Of a DNA stretch of 64,000 nucleotides, positions 1 through 9,180 are shown one piece after another. The first letter of the stretch is position 1. Each line of letters opens with the position of its first letter. The DNA comes from Neopusillimonas maritima. Its GTDB lineage: Bacteria > Pseudomonadota > Gammaproteobacteria > Burkholderiales > Burkholderiaceae_B. The notes below the pieces were generated by a model. That model did not search any database and was not told the DNA's origin. It worked only from the letters and a program-made list of their open reading frames with translations. A program made the translations under genes and the position numbers. The stretch lies in the NCBI RefSeq assembly GCF_040930455.2, contig NZ_CP170494.1; one strand, given 5' to 3'.

Positions 1-493
1 GGTTTTTGATGAGTTGTCTGTGCTAGAGAATGTTGTGTTTTCGTCGTTGGCCTCGCGCAAGCACGCGTATCGTTTTTGGGGCAGTTTGCTTTCGTATAAG
101 CAAGAAGTTGCTTCCGCATTATCTGCACTTGAGCTTACGGGCTTGGCCGCACAAATGGAATTGCCGGCGCATCAGTTAGGCTACGGGCAGCGGCGTCAGC
201 TTGAGTTAGCCATGGCTTTGGCCACCAACCCTAAATTTCTCTTGTTAGACGAGCCGATGGCGGGGATGAGTGTACAGGAGTCAAACGTTGTAGTTGAGTT
301 GCTTAGAAGTTTAAAGCGGCGATACAGCGTGCTTCTGGTTGAGCATGATATGAATGCGGTGTTCGAACTGGCGGATCGCATTAGTGTGCTTGTTTATGGT
401 CGTATTTTGGTTACTGGAACGCCAGATGAAATAAAGGCGAACGAAGAGGTTCGCGCTGTCTATTTGGGTGAAGAGGAGGTCGCGACCTCATGA
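1..493 (+). CDS. livG: Branched-chain amino acid-type ABC transporter ATPase LivG (5' end outside window)
   Basis: C-terminal part of an ABC ATPase of the LivG family, which powers uptake of branched-chain amino acids or aromatic/dicarboxylic acids together with LivF. The frame is open from base 2 and already reads FDELSVLENV, the usual segment after the Q-loop, so the Walker A motif lies upstream of the window. Visible motifs are the ABC signature LGYGQRRQLE, Walker B FLLLDEP and the H-loop LLVEHDM. The stop overlaps the livF start by 4 bases, which indicates translational coupling. Permease genes livH/livM probably lie just upstream (inference). The cargo is more likely an aromatic or acyl acid than an amino acid because catabolic enzymes follow directly. 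Confidence 0.9.
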   Translation, partial: VFDELSVLENVVFSSLASRKHAYRFWGSLLSYKQEVASALSALELTGLAAQMELPAHQLGYGQRRQLELAMALATNPKFLLLDEPMAGMSVQESNVVVELLRSLKRRYSVLLVEHDMNAVFELADRISVLVYGRILVTGTPDEIKANEEVRAVYLGEEEVATS

Positions 494-1203
494 CGTCTCT
501 TCTTTCTGTAAATAGTCTATGCGCGGGTTATGGTGCTGCACAGGTTCTATTTGGTATCGATTTTGCTGCCGATCAGGGGCAGGTTGTATCGCTATTGGGT
601 CGAAATGGTATGGGGCGGTCAACTGTAATCAAATGCTTGTTTGGTTTATTACCAGTGACAAAAGGGGTGATCACTTTCTCTGGTCAGCGCCTTGATCGCA
701 TGCCATCCTACCGCAGGGCGCAAATGGGTCTTGGTTTTGTTCCAGAGGGTCGCCAGGTTTTTCCTAATTTAACTGTGGAAGAAAATTTGATCGCGACCGC
801 GCGTTCGTCAAAAAACGCCAAGCTTGAGCCATGGACGCTTAATCGTATTTATCAATTTTTTCCCCGACTTGAAGAACGAAAATCCAATTTCGGTTCTCAG
901 CTTTCAGGTGGAGAACAACAAATGCTGGCGATTGGCCGGGCCTTGTTAACCAACCCTCGACTATTAATACTGGATGAGGCTACAGAAGGTCTTGCGCCGT
1001 TAATTAGGGCGGAAATATGGGCTGTCTTGACAAGGCTTAAGTACGAAGGGCTTTCGATGATTGTTGTGGATAAAAACATAAGTGCTTTGCTTGAGTTGGC
1101 CGATCAGCACTACGTGATCGAGAAAGGTGTGGTTGTCTGGAACGGTGGTTCGTCTTCTTTGCGCTCCGATTCGCAATTAGTTCAGTCGTACTTGGGCGTC
1201 TGA
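490..1203 (+). CDS. livF: Branched-chain amino acid-type ABC transporter ATPase LivF, Walker A Lys replaced by Arg
   Basis: Second ATPase of the importer, 237 aa, the normal LivF length. It has the signature LSGGEQQMLAIGRAL, Walker B LLILDEA and the family-typical AEIW near the C-terminus. The ATG lies inside the livG stop (ATGA overlap). The Walker A loop reads GRNGMGRST, so the phosphate-binding lysine is an arginine (CGG at about 616). The H-loop position reads VVDKN, where LivF proteins usually have VVEQN. The Lys-to-Arg change normally weakens ATP hydrolysis in ABC proteins; LivG may carry the active site, or the arginine may be tolerated in this subfamily. Function as a LivF is clear; activity is uncertain. 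Confidence 0.9.
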   Translation: MTSLLSVNSLCAGYGAAQVLFGIDFAADQGQVVSLLGRNGMGRSTVIKCLFGLLPVTKGVITFSGQRLDRMPSYRRAQMGLGFVPEGRQVFPNLTVEENLIATARSSKNAKLEPWTLNRIYQFFPRLEERKSNFGSQLSGGEQQMLAIGRALLTNPRLLILDEATEGLAPLIRAEIWAVLTRLKYEGLSMIVVDKNISALLELADQHYVIEKGVVVWNGGSSSLRSDSQLVQSYLGV

Positions 1204-1306
1204 TTTCCTGTATTGCATGCACAGCATGGTAATGAAATAGATATAAAAGGGCTTGAAGACAGCCCTTGAATTAATCACGCAATTTTTAGCAAAGGGAGAC
1301 TTTAGC

Positions 1307-2446
1307 GTGAAAGTAAATATTTTGGGCGGTGGCCCTGCTGGTTTATACGCTGCTTACCGAATTCGTCGTGACCTGCCCAACTCTGAAGTCCAGGTCTTCG
1401 AGCAAAACGATGCGCACACGACCTTTGGTTTTGGGGTAGTGTTCTCCGATAAAGCGCTCGAATTTTTGCGAGCCGGCGATTCGGAAACGCTTGATTTGAT
1501 TACCGCCGGCCTGGAAAGCTGGAGCGATATCGAAATTAATATCCATGGTGAGCGCATTCGAATCGACGGCATTGGGTTTACGGGCATTGCCAGGCTAACG
1601 CTGTTGAACATTCTTCGCGAACAGGCGTTGTCGGTGGGGGCAAAACTTATTAACAGTCATGTGGTTAAAGACCTTGCCGAGCTCGATGATGCCGATCTGG
1701 TGATTGGCGCAGACGGTGTTAATTCATTGGTTCGTAAAACCCATGAAGCCGAATTCGGCACCGAGATCAAACTGCTTGAAAATCGTTTCGCCTGGTTTGG
1801 CGCCACCCGGCCTTTTGATGCGCTCACGCAAACGTTCAAACAACATGATGGCGGTTTTTTCAACGCGCACCACTATCGCTACACGCCCGACATGAGTACC
1901 TTCCTGGTGGAGGTTGATGCGCAGACATTCCAGAAGGCGGGCCTTGAAGATATGTCGGAAGAGCAATCACGTGTGTATTGCGAGAATGTCTTTGCAGATA
2001 CGCTGGCCGGTGCCAAATTAATTACGAACAAGTCGTTGTGGCGTCGCTTTCCTGTTGTCAGTAACAAGAACTGGACGGTGGGTCATCGGGTGCTGTTGGG
2101 CGATGCGTTAAGAACCGCTCATTTTTCTATCGGTTCGGGTACACGTTTGGCGCTGGAAGATGTACAGGCGTTATCGCAGGCACTGTGTGCGCATCCCGAT
2201 AATGTGGCCGATGCGCTGGCGGCGTACGAAACGCAACGACGCCCCATTGTTGATAAGCTGGCGAGCGCAGCCACGCGCAGCGCAACGTGGTACGACAACT
2301 TCCCCACCCATATGCAGTTGCCGGCATGGGAGTTTGCGATGAACTACATCAGCCGTTCGGGGCGCATCGACCACGAGCGGTTAAGAGCGATGTCGCCGCA
2401 GTTTGTTGCTGGGTATGAGGCGTGGAAGGCCACTGCAGCGTCATAA
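1307..2446 (+). CDS. FAD-dependent monooxygenase, N-terminal half type of anthraniloyl-/salicylyl-CoA hydroxylases
   Basis: Flavoprotein hydroxylase of 379 aa. The N-terminus has the dinucleotide-binding motif ILGGGPAGLYAA, followed by FGFGVVFSD, and the second FAD motif near residue 265-290 reads GDALRTAHFSIGSGTRLALED. These sequences resemble the monooxygenase half of 2-aminobenzoyl-CoA monooxygenase and of salicylyl-CoA 5-hydroxylase. The old-yellow-enzyme half found in the former is absent. I chose the GTG at 1307 because GGGAG lies 8 bases upstream and homology begins there. It sits between transporter and CoA-ester genes, so an aryl-CoA substrate is likely. The exact substrate is unknown. 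Confidence 0.78.
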   Translation: MKVNILGGGPAGLYAAYRIRRDLPNSEVQVFEQNDAHTTFGFGVVFSDKALEFLRAGDSETLDLITAGLESWSDIEINIHGERIRIDGIGFTGIARLTLLNILREQALSVGAKLINSHVVKDLAELDDADLVIGADGVNSLVRKTHEAEFGTEIKLLENRFAWFGATRPFDALTQTFKQHDGGFFNAHHYRYTPDMSTFLVEVDAQTFQKAGLEDMSEEQSRVYCENVFADTLAGAKLITNKSLWRRFPVVSNKNWTVGHRVLLGDALRTAHFSIGSGTRLALEDVQALSQALCAHPDNVADALAAYETQRRPIVDKLASAATRSATWYDNFPTHMQLPAWEFAMNYISRSGRIDHERLRAMSPQFVAGYEAWKATAAS

Positions 2447-2500
2447 ATCCATCTTCAGCAACGCGTTTTTCAGTAAATCGAATCGGTAAGGTGAGTGTTA

Positions 2501-4492
2501 ATGTCGAACCCTGTCGTATGGCAGCCTGATGTGCAGCAAGTGCAAACATGTCAGTTGTCTCGTTTTATGCAGTTTGTTTCACAAACCCGGCAAGAAACCC
2601 TGAAGCAGCTTCCGACGTTTACCAATTACACCGATTTACATCATTGGTCGGTATCCGAACCCCACGCCTTTTGGCGTGCCGTGTGGGATTTCTGCGGTTT
2701 AACCTCTGTTGAGCCAGCCTCTGCGATCCTGGGCAACAACACCATGCCCGGCGCGCAATGGTTTCCCGGCATGACTTTGAACTTCGCCCGGAACCTGCTC
2801 AGGTTGGCCGAAGGCGGGCAGGCCAACAATGAAGCGGTCGTGGCGTATTGCGAAACCCGTGCGGTATTGCGTCGCACGTATGCGCAGTTAAAGGCAGACG
2901 CCGGCGCCCTGGAGGCCTATTTTAAAAGTCAGGGCGTTGTTAAAGGCGATCGGGTTGCCGCTATTGTGACCAATGGCTATGAAGCGCTGGTGGCCATGCT
3001 GGCCACAACCAGCATGGGTGCGATTTTCAGTTCGGCCTCACCGGATTTTGGTGTGGGGGCCATTCTGGATCGGTTTTCGCAAATTGAACCGGCCATGCTG
3101 GTGATGGTGAACGGGTATGGGTACGGTGGCAAGGTGTTTAGCCGCACTGAGGATTTTCAGGCGATCCGCCAGGGTTTGCCAACCCTAAAAGGGGTGGTGG
3201 CCATTGAACAGGTACCCGGGCAGGCCATGCCGCAAGGCCCCGGCGTGGTGTCCTGGGAGGCAGCTTTGCAGGCGGGGGCAGGCCAGGCGCCCAGTTATAC
3301 CCCCGTGCCGTTTGATCATCCGGCCTATATCCTGTTTTCTTCCGGCACCACCGGCAAGCCCAAGTGTATTGTGCATGGCACGGGTGGCATTTTGTTGAAC
3401 CATGCCAAAGAGCTTATGCTGCATGGGGACATCGGGCCGGGCGATAGCCTGATGTATTTCACCACTTGCGGCTGGATGATGTGGAACTGGCAGGCGTCGG
3501 GCCTGCTCACGGGCGCGCGCCTGGTAACGGTCGATGGCTCTCCGGGGTATCCGAATTTAAGTTATCTGTGGGAACTGGCCGCGAACGAGGGCGTGACACA
3601 CTTTGGGACCAGTGCCCGCTTTATTGCCGGGTGTCGCAAGGCCAATTTAACGCCCGCGCAAACTCATAGTCTGCAAAAGCTGCGAGTGGTGTTCTCTACG
3701 GGCTCACCGTTGTTGCCTGAAGATTACGACTGGTTTTATGCCGACGGGGTGCCGCAGGCATTATTAGGCTCCATTGCGGGGGGCACCGACATTTGCGGCT
3801 GCTTTGTCGGGTGCGTCCCCACATTGCCGGTCCACCGGGGCGAGATTCAGGGCAAGATGTTGGGGGCCGACGTGACGGCCTTTGATGACCAGGGTCATGA
3901 GGTGCAGGCCGGGCGGGGTGAACTGGTGTGCAGGGAGCCCTTGCCGTCGATGCCGGTGGCGTTCTGGAACGACCCTGACGGCAGCCGATATCGCGATGCG
4001 TACTTTGTTACCTACCCGGGTGTCTGGGCGCATGGTGACTTTATCGAATTCACCGAGACGGGCGGCGCTATTATCTACGGTCGCTCCGATGCCACGTTGA
4101 ACCCGGGCGGGGTGCGCATTGGCACCGCAGAAATCTACCGCCAGGTTGAAACGGTGGACGCAGTAAAAGACAGCTTGGTGGTGGGGCGTCAGGTGGATGG
4201 CGATGTGGAAGTGGTGCTACTGATTGTTCCTGCTCAAGGTCATGAGTTAAGTGAAGCCTTGGTAAAGGAGTTACGCACCCGTATTCGTGAAGGGGCCAGC
4301 CCACGACATGTGCCGCGTCATATTCTGGCCGTGCCCGATATCCCCTACACCCGCAGCGGCAAGAAAGTGGAGTTGGCGGTGGCGCGCCTGGTGAATGGGT
4401 CTGTCCGCGCAGACAATCGCGATGCGTTGGCCAATCCGCAGGCACTGGACGAAATTGGTGAATGCCTGCGCGCGCTTGGATTGAGAGCCTGA
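2501..4492 (+). CDS. aacS: Acetoacetyl-CoA synthetase (acetoacetate-CoA ligase)
   Basis: Acyl-adenylate-forming ligase of 663 aa, the usual length of acetoacetate-CoA ligases. It joins a beta-keto acid to CoA at the cost of ATP. The P-loop motif LFSSGTTGKPKCIVHG, the TTCGWMMWNW segment typical of this family, the GRSDATLNPGGVRIG hinge and the terminal catalytic-lysine segment TRSGKKVE are all present. The ATG at 2501 follows GGTAAGG; a GTG six bases upstream is in frame but less likely. In this cluster it may activate acetoacetate released by ring or chain degradation, or act on another keto acid; the second possibility cannot be excluded. Confidence 0.87.
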   Translation: MSNPVVWQPDVQQVQTCQLSRFMQFVSQTRQETLKQLPTFTNYTDLHHWSVSEPHAFWRAVWDFCGLTSVEPASAILGNNTMPGAQWFPGMTLNFARNLLRLAEGGQANNEAVVAYCETRAVLRRTYAQLKADAGALEAYFKSQGVVKGDRVAAIVTNGYEALVAMLATTSMGAIFSSASPDFGVGAILDRFSQIEPAMLVMVNGYGYGGKVFSRTEDFQAIRQGLPTLKGVVAIEQVPGQAMPQGPGVVSWEAALQAGAGQAPSYTPVPFDHPAYILFSSGTTGKPKCIVHGTGGILLNHAKELMLHGDIGPGDSLMYFTTCGWMMWNWQASGLLTGARLVTVDGSPGYPNLSYLWELAANEGVTHFGTSARFIAGCRKANLTPAQTHSLQKLRVVFSTGSPLLPEDYDWFYADGVPQALLGSIAGGTDICGCFVGCVPTLPVHRGEIQGKMLGADVTAFDDQGHEVQAGRGELVCREPLPSMPVAFWNDPDGSRYRDAYFVTYPGVWAHGDFIEFTETGGAIIYGRSDATLNPGGVRIGTAEIYRQVETVDAVKDSLVVGRQVDGDVEVVLLIVPAQGHELSEALVKELRTRIREGASPRHVPRHILAVPDIPYTRSGKKVELAVARLVNGSVRADNRDALANPQALDEIGECLRALGLRA

Positions 4493-4685
4493 ACAGCGAA
4501 GATTGGTATAGTTTTTCTGCCTATGCTGAAAATCGGTGTGTTTGTTTTTCAGTTATCCATAAATCGGTTAACTCTTATAAGCCTTCTGCATTATTCAAAT
4601 AATCAGTCAAACTCTAAACTGTTTTCATGAGTTTCTGAAACGTGAGACTGTTTGCGCAGCGTCAATTGCAGATAATTGGATTTAC

Positions 4686-5648
4686 ATGGATAACATCATT
4701 TATAAACATCCCGATGAGATACGTGTCGTTGCCGTATTAGGCACTGGTTCGGTTGGCGCCAGTTGGATTGCGCTCTTCCTGGCTCACGGTCTTGAGGTCA
4801 TTGCGTATGACCCTTCCCCCCATGCACCTGAAAGCGTGAATGAATTTGTTTCCAATGCTTGGCCTGCCTTGCGCGAGTTAGGCCGCACCAGGTTGCTGCG
4901 CCCACCACTCGATTTGATACGTTTTGTCTCTTCGGCAGGTGAAGCCGCTCGCATGGCGGATTTGGTTCAAGAAAACTGTCCGGAGCATTTGGAGGTAAAG
5001 AAAAAGCTCTTGGCAGAGGTTGAGGCTGTCGCGGTTCCCAGCAAAATCATTCTTTCAAGCACGGGCGGAATCCCACCTAGTGCCATGCAAGAGGCCTGCA
5101 CGTATCCTGAGCGATTAGTCGTTTTACATCCATTTAACCCTACCCATTTAATTCCGCTTGTTGAAGTGGTGGGCGGGCGGAAAACTTCTCCGGTTGTGGT
5201 TGATTGGGCGATGGATTTCGCCCGTTCTCTGCACAAACAACCGATTTGTTTACATGCTGAAACCAATGGTCATATGGCCAATCGTTTGCAGTTTGCATTA
5301 ATGCGCGAAGCGGTGGCGTGTTTGCAAGATGGCATCGCAAGCGCACGCGATATCGATGCCGCCGTTCGTTACGGTTTGGGGCCGCGGTGGGCCTTAATGG
5401 GCGGGTTGCTAACGTTGCACCTGGCAGGGGGTGACAAGGGAATGCAAGGCATTCTGGATCATGCCGGTCAGGCCATTCAGGAGTGGTGGACGCCATCTAC
5501 GTCGGTGACGCTTACGCCTGAACTTGTTCAAAAACTGGTTAAAGCTGCGCAGGAAGTATCACAGGGCGAGTCGGTTCAGCACTGGGTTAAATGGCGCGAC
5601 GAGGGCTTGGTCGACGTATTGAAGTTACAGGAAAAACTAGGGGCATGA
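4686..5648 (+). CDS. 3-hydroxyacyl-CoA dehydrogenase family protein
   Basis: NAD-dependent dehydrogenase of 320 aa, in the short single-unit class that includes 3-hydroxybutyryl-CoA dehydrogenase, L-carnitine dehydrogenase and lambda-crystallin. The Rossmann motif LGTGSVGASW is at residues 18-28, the catalytic region reads VVLHPFNPTHLIPLVEVV (the HPFNP histidine), and the conserved asparagine lies in NGHMANRLQ. The C-terminal helical domain is complete. It lies about 190 bases after the ligase gene and overlaps the next gene by 4 bases. Role: oxidation of a 3-hydroxyacyl-CoA or 3-hydroxy acid in the pathway. Substrate not determinable from sequence. Confidence 0.82.
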   Translation: MDNIIYKHPDEIRVVAVLGTGSVGASWIALFLAHGLEVIAYDPSPHAPESVNEFVSNAWPALRELGRTRLLRPPLDLIRFVSSAGEAARMADLVQENCPEHLEVKKKLLAEVEAVAVPSKIILSSTGGIPPSAMQEACTYPERLVVLHPFNPTHLIPLVEVVGGRKTSPVVVDWAMDFARSLHKQPICLHAETNGHMANRLQFALMREAVACLQDGIASARDIDAAVRYGLGPRWALMGGLLTLHLAGGDKGMQGILDHAGQAIQEWWTPSTSVTLTPELVQKLVKAAQEVSQGESVQHWVKWRDEGLVDVLKLQEKLGA

Positions 5649-6487
5649 CGTGCCCCTCTAACTACAAAGAAATGATGACTGAATCTTATAAGTGGCCCGT
5701 TTCATTACCTGATAGTTTATCGGTTAAGTTGGATGACACCATTGCTGTCTTAACTTTAAATCGTGCATATAAACGCAATGCACTCTGTGATGAGTTGGTG
5801 CTGGGTATGCAGGTCTTTTTTTCAAGCATTCCGGCGCATGTGCAGGGTGTGGTGGTGCACGGTGCCGGCGGCGATTTTTGCGCCGGTCTTGACTTGAATG
5901 AACTCAAAGAAACCTCTGTCGCCGAGAGTTTTGATACGTCAATTATTGGGCAGCGCCTGAATGACACTGTGCAATTTTGTAAAGTGCCGGTTATTTCGGT
6001 GCTCCATGGTGCTGTTATCGGGGGTGGGCTGGAGTTTGCGGCTTCAACACATATTCGCGTTGCCGAGCGGAGTGCATATTACGCCCTTCCCGAGGGTACG
6101 CGCGGCATTTTTCTGGGCTCAGGAGGGTCTGTTCGCCTGCCTCGTCTTATCGGGGCTGCGACGGTAATCGATATGATGCTGTCAGGACGGGTGTACGAGG
6201 CTGAAGAGGCACATCATATTTTGCGACTCTCTCAATATCTGGTCGACCCTGGCCAGGGATTGCAGAAAGGGATTGAACTGGCCAAACGTATTGCAAAAAA
6301 CGCGCCATTAGCGAATTTTGCCGTTATCCAATCCATCCCTCGTATTTGCGAGCAAGATCCGCAAACAGGGTTGTTTACCGAAATGTTGATGGTTGGCATC
6401 GCCCAAGGAGACGATGAAGCCAAGCAGCGTTTGCGCGATTTCCTGGAACGTAAGGCCAATAAGGTTCAACGCCATTCTCAGGGGTAG
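5645..6487 (+). CDS. Crotonase-family enoyl-CoA hydratase/isomerase
   Basis: Crotonase-fold protein of about 280 aa. The oxyanion-hole segments are visible: NRAYKRNAL near the N-terminus, GGDFCAGLDLNEL, and HGAVIGGGLEFAAS. A catalytic-loop segment EGTRGIFLGSGGSVRLPR follows. The ATG at 5645 overlaps the preceding stop by 4 bases; ATGs at 5672 and 5675 are also in frame and would remove a poorly conserved leader. The family hydrates or isomerises unsaturated acyl-CoAs, and in aromatic degradation members also hydrolyse ring-opened CoA esters. The co-oriented, overlapping arrangement with the dehydrogenases supports one operon. Confidence 0.85.
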   Translation: MTCPSNYKEMMTESYKWPVSLPDSLSVKLDDTIAVLTLNRAYKRNALCDELVLGMQVFFSSIPAHVQGVVVHGAGGDFCAGLDLNELKETSVAESFDTSIIGQRLNDTVQFCKVPVISVLHGAVIGGGLEFAASTHIRVAERSAYYALPEGTRGIFLGSGGSVRLPRLIGAATVIDMMLSGRVYEAEEAHHILRLSQYLVDPGQGLQKGIELAKRIAKNAPLANFAVIQSIPRICEQDPQTGLFTEMLMVGIAQGDDEAKQRLRDFLERKANKVQRHSQG

Positions 6488-6543
6488 ACAACCCTTGCTG
6501 ACAGTGATGTGTATGAGTAACCCCAAGCGAAAGGGATAAATCA

Positions 6544-7722
6544 ATGAGTTCCGCACCTTTACGAACCGACTTCAGTCGAGACGAGTTAGAAGCCGAGGCG
6601 AACGAATTTCGACATCATATTGCGCGTTGGGTAGACGAGCGGTTGTGTCCCCAGGCGGAGGCGCTCGACAATGCGAACGATTTTTCTCATGAACTGTTCA
6701 AAGAGTTGGGTGATCTGGGTTATTACGGAATCATGTATCCGGAAACGGTTGGCGGTAGTGGGCTGAAGTACCCCTTTACATGTTTCTCCATATTATGTGA
6801 AGAGCTGGCGCGAGGCTCTATGAGCTTCGCTGCGGGGGTATGTATGCAAGGCTCAACGGCAACGCATACCGTTTTTCAGTGGGGTAATGAGAATTTACAT
6901 AACAAGTACTTAAAACCCGCTTTGCTGGGCGAAAAAATAGCGGCGTTTGCCATCACCGAGCCTAATTCGGGTTCTGATGCCGCTTCTTTACTTACACGTG
7001 CCACTCGCACAGAGGGCGGTTTTTTCCTTAACGGTTCCAAAATATTCACGACCAACGGTACGGTTGCCGATTTTATTACGGTAGTGGCAACCACAAACCC
7101 AACGCAGGGGTTAAAAGGGCTCGACCTTTTTCTGGTTGATACCAATACCCCTGGGTTCTCGGTAGGGCGTAAGCTGGACAAGTTCTCGGTACGAAGCTCC
7201 GACACGGCTGAATTGGTTTTTGAGAATGTTTTTGTGCCTGATGAATGTTATTTAAACAATGGTGTACCGAGCAGTTTTCTGAACGCTTATAAGTCATTAA
7301 CAGTCGATCGTATTTTTACTGCGGCTTTGGCATTGGGTGGCGGTAGGGCTGCATACGACTCCGCTTTGCGTTATGCCAAAGAGCGAGAGCAATTTGGTCA
7401 ACCTATCAGCAAGTTTCAAGCCATTCAATTTCGGTTGGTCGATATGCTGGCCAAGCTGGAGCAAAGCAGGTTGTATACCTATCATGCGGCGGCACTTGCT
7501 GATCAGAATGCCTCCATTACTACCGAAGCGGCGCTGGCAAAAATCGTCGCGGCCGAGGGGTGTCATGAAGTTTGTGAAATGGCTATGTCGGTTTATGGCG
7601 GTTATGGATTAATGAATGAATATCCCGTGCAACGCTTTCTACGAGACTCGTACTTTCCCATGATCGGTGGCGGTACAGGCGACATCATGCGGCATATCGT
7701 TTCAAGGCAACTGGGCTTGTAA
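6544..7722 (+). CDS. Acyl-CoA dehydrogenase
   Basis: FAD-dependent acyl-CoA dehydrogenase of 392 aa, full length. It contains the flavin/substrate segment AFAITEPNSGSDAASL, the REQFGQPISKFQAIQ motif and the C-terminal YGGYGLMNEYPVQRFLRD. The usual C-terminal catalytic glutamate (YEGT in medium-chain enzymes) is replaced: the segment reads IGGGTGDIMR. In isovaleryl-CoA dehydrogenase the base is instead a glutamate on helix G; the matching place here reads SLTVDRIF, giving an aspartate. It may therefore use a non-standard base or be specialised for an unusual acyl group. It precedes the binding-protein gene by 94 bases. Confidence 0.88.
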   Translation: MSSAPLRTDFSRDELEAEANEFRHHIARWVDERLCPQAEALDNANDFSHELFKELGDLGYYGIMYPETVGGSGLKYPFTCFSILCEELARGSMSFAAGVCMQGSTATHTVFQWGNENLHNKYLKPALLGEKIAAFAITEPNSGSDAASLLTRATRTEGGFFLNGSKIFTTNGTVADFITVVATTNPTQGLKGLDLFLVDTNTPGFSVGRKLDKFSVRSSDTAELVFENVFVPDECYLNNGVPSSFLNAYKSLTVDRIFTAALALGGGRAAYDSALRYAKEREQFGQPISKFQAIQFRLVDMLAKLEQSRLYTYHAAALADQNASITTEAALAKIVAAEGCHEVCEMAMSVYGGYGLMNEYPVQRFLRDSYFPMIGGGTGDIMRHIVSRQLGL

Positions 7723-7816
7723 AACCTCTTGCCACCTACAAGCTGCACCATAAGCAGCAGAGCAAAGGCCGTAAATCGGTCATTTTTAAATAAATCGAAG
7801 TACAGGAGACATTAAA

Positions 7817-8959
7817 ATGAAGAAAAGCATACTTGCATTTACGTTGGTTGCCTTAATCCCGCTGTCCAATGCTTTTGCCGAAGGCGTTAAGGTTGGCGTT
7901 ATTACCGGCGCTACCGGGCCGGGGGCGTCGCTGGGTATTCCTTATAAGAATACTTTTGAGGTCGTACCCAAAACCCTGGGTGGCGTACCGGTTGAATACA
8001 TAATCGTTGATGATGCTACCGACACCACAACTTCGGTAAAGCTGGCCCGAAAGCTTATTCAGCAAGATAACGTCGACCTGATTATCGGCTCAAGCAGTGT
8101 GCCCACTGCGTTGGCAGTCAGTGAAATTGTGGCTGAACAGAAAGTGCCTCAGATCTCGCTTTCCCCTTTGCCGGTTAAGGCCGAAGATAACCCTTGGTCG
8201 TACGCGGTGCCGCAACCTATTAATATCATGATGGCCGCGGTGGTCAAAAACATGAAAGAAAAAGGGGTCAAGAGCGTTGGTTACCTGGGTTTTTCGGATT
8301 CCTGGGGTGAACTGGTGTTGGCGGGGCTAAAAGCAAATATCGAGGGAACCGATATAAAGCTGGTGGCGAGTGAGCGTTACGGCCGTATTGACACCAGCGT
8401 AGCTGGTCAGGTGCTTAAGTTAATGGCTGCTAAACCGGATGCAGTTGTTTTGGGTGGCTCTGGGACGCCGGGCGCATTACCTCAAGTGAGCTTGCGAGAG
8501 CGTGGCTACAAAGGCCCTATTTATCATAATCATGGTGTGATTAACAAAGACTTTTTGCGTGTTGGTGGTAATGCGCTCGAAGGCGCTTACGCACCCACCG
8601 GGCCAGTCATGGTGGCCGAGCAATTGCCCGACAGCAACCCGATCAAGGCTGAGGCTATGGAATTTACCAAAAACTATGAGGCCAAATTTGGAGATAACAC
8701 ACGCAATGCATTTTCAGCTTATTCGTGGGATGCTTATTTATTGGCAGACCAGGCTGTGGAGAAGGCGTTGAAAGTCGCCAAACCCGGCACGGCTGAATTC
8801 CGTGCCGCACTTAGGGATGCACTGGAAACAAGTAACGAGGTCGTGGGTACTCATGGTGTATATACCATGAGTAAAACCGATCATACAGGGCTTGATGAGC
8901 GCGCCAGTGCGTTAGTGCAAGTGGAAAATGGCGACTGGAAACTGGTAACAGCTAAATGA
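7817..8959 (+). CDS. Periplasmic substrate-binding protein of the LivK/branched-chain type
   Basis: Periplasmic ligand-binding protein of 380 aa with a clear signal peptide (MKKSILAFTLVALIPLSNAFA, cleavage near residue 21). The mature part begins VKVGVITGATGPGASLG and continues with the two-lobed Leu/Ile/Val-binding fold typical of type I binding proteins. Aggag-like ACAGGAG lies just before the ATG. It presumably delivers ligand to the LivGF-driven importer encoded at the start of the window; its position at the end of the catabolic operon suggests the ligand is the pathway substrate, perhaps an aromatic acid (inference). Confidence 0.9.
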   Translation: MKKSILAFTLVALIPLSNAFAEGVKVGVITGATGPGASLGIPYKNTFEVVPKTLGGVPVEYIIVDDATDTTTSVKLARKLIQQDNVDLIIGSSSVPTALAVSEIVAEQKVPQISLSPLPVKAEDNPWSYAVPQPINIMMAAVVKNMKEKGVKSVGYLGFSDSWGELVLAGLKANIEGTDIKLVASERYGRIDTSVAGQVLKLMAAKPDAVVLGGSGTPGALPQVSLRERGYKGPIYHNHGVINKDFLRVGGNALEGAYAPTGPVMVAEQLPDSNPIKAEAMEFTKNYEAKFGDNTRNAFSAYSWDAYLLADQAVEKALKVAKPGTAEFRAALRDALETSNEVVGTHGVYTMSKTDHTGLDERASALVQVENGDWKLVTAK

Positions 8960-9005
8960 CAGTGATGTAATTTAGCTGTGAATCGGTTTGCGATTCTATT
9001 TGATT

Positions 9006-9082
9006 TGGTAGGCAGTACTGGATTCGAACCAGCGACCTCTACGATGTCAACGTAGCGCTCTAACCAACTGAGCTAACCGCCT
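9006..9082 (-). tRNA. tRNA-Val (anticodon GAC)
   Basis: A 77-nt cloverleaf on the minus strand. The 7-bp acceptor stem AGGCGGT/ACTGCCT (one G-U pair), D-loop AGCTCAGTTGGTTAGAGC, anticodon loop TTGACAT with GAC at the centre, and T-arm GGTTCGAATCC are all present. The CCA tail is encoded. It is convergent with the livK-type gene and divergent from thrS. Confidence 0.96.
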
Positions 9083-9180
9083 TTAAAGAAGAACGCAATG
9101 ATAGCCTGAATTGTGGCTGCATGTCAAAGCCGTTTGCAGGCATTCAATGTTACACTAGGTGGGCTAATGTTTTGTTTGGA

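Noticed and set aside
7337..7612. Alternate-frame ORF inside the acyl-CoA dehydrogenase gene
   Set aside because: It is a shadow of the conserved reading frame and has no homology.
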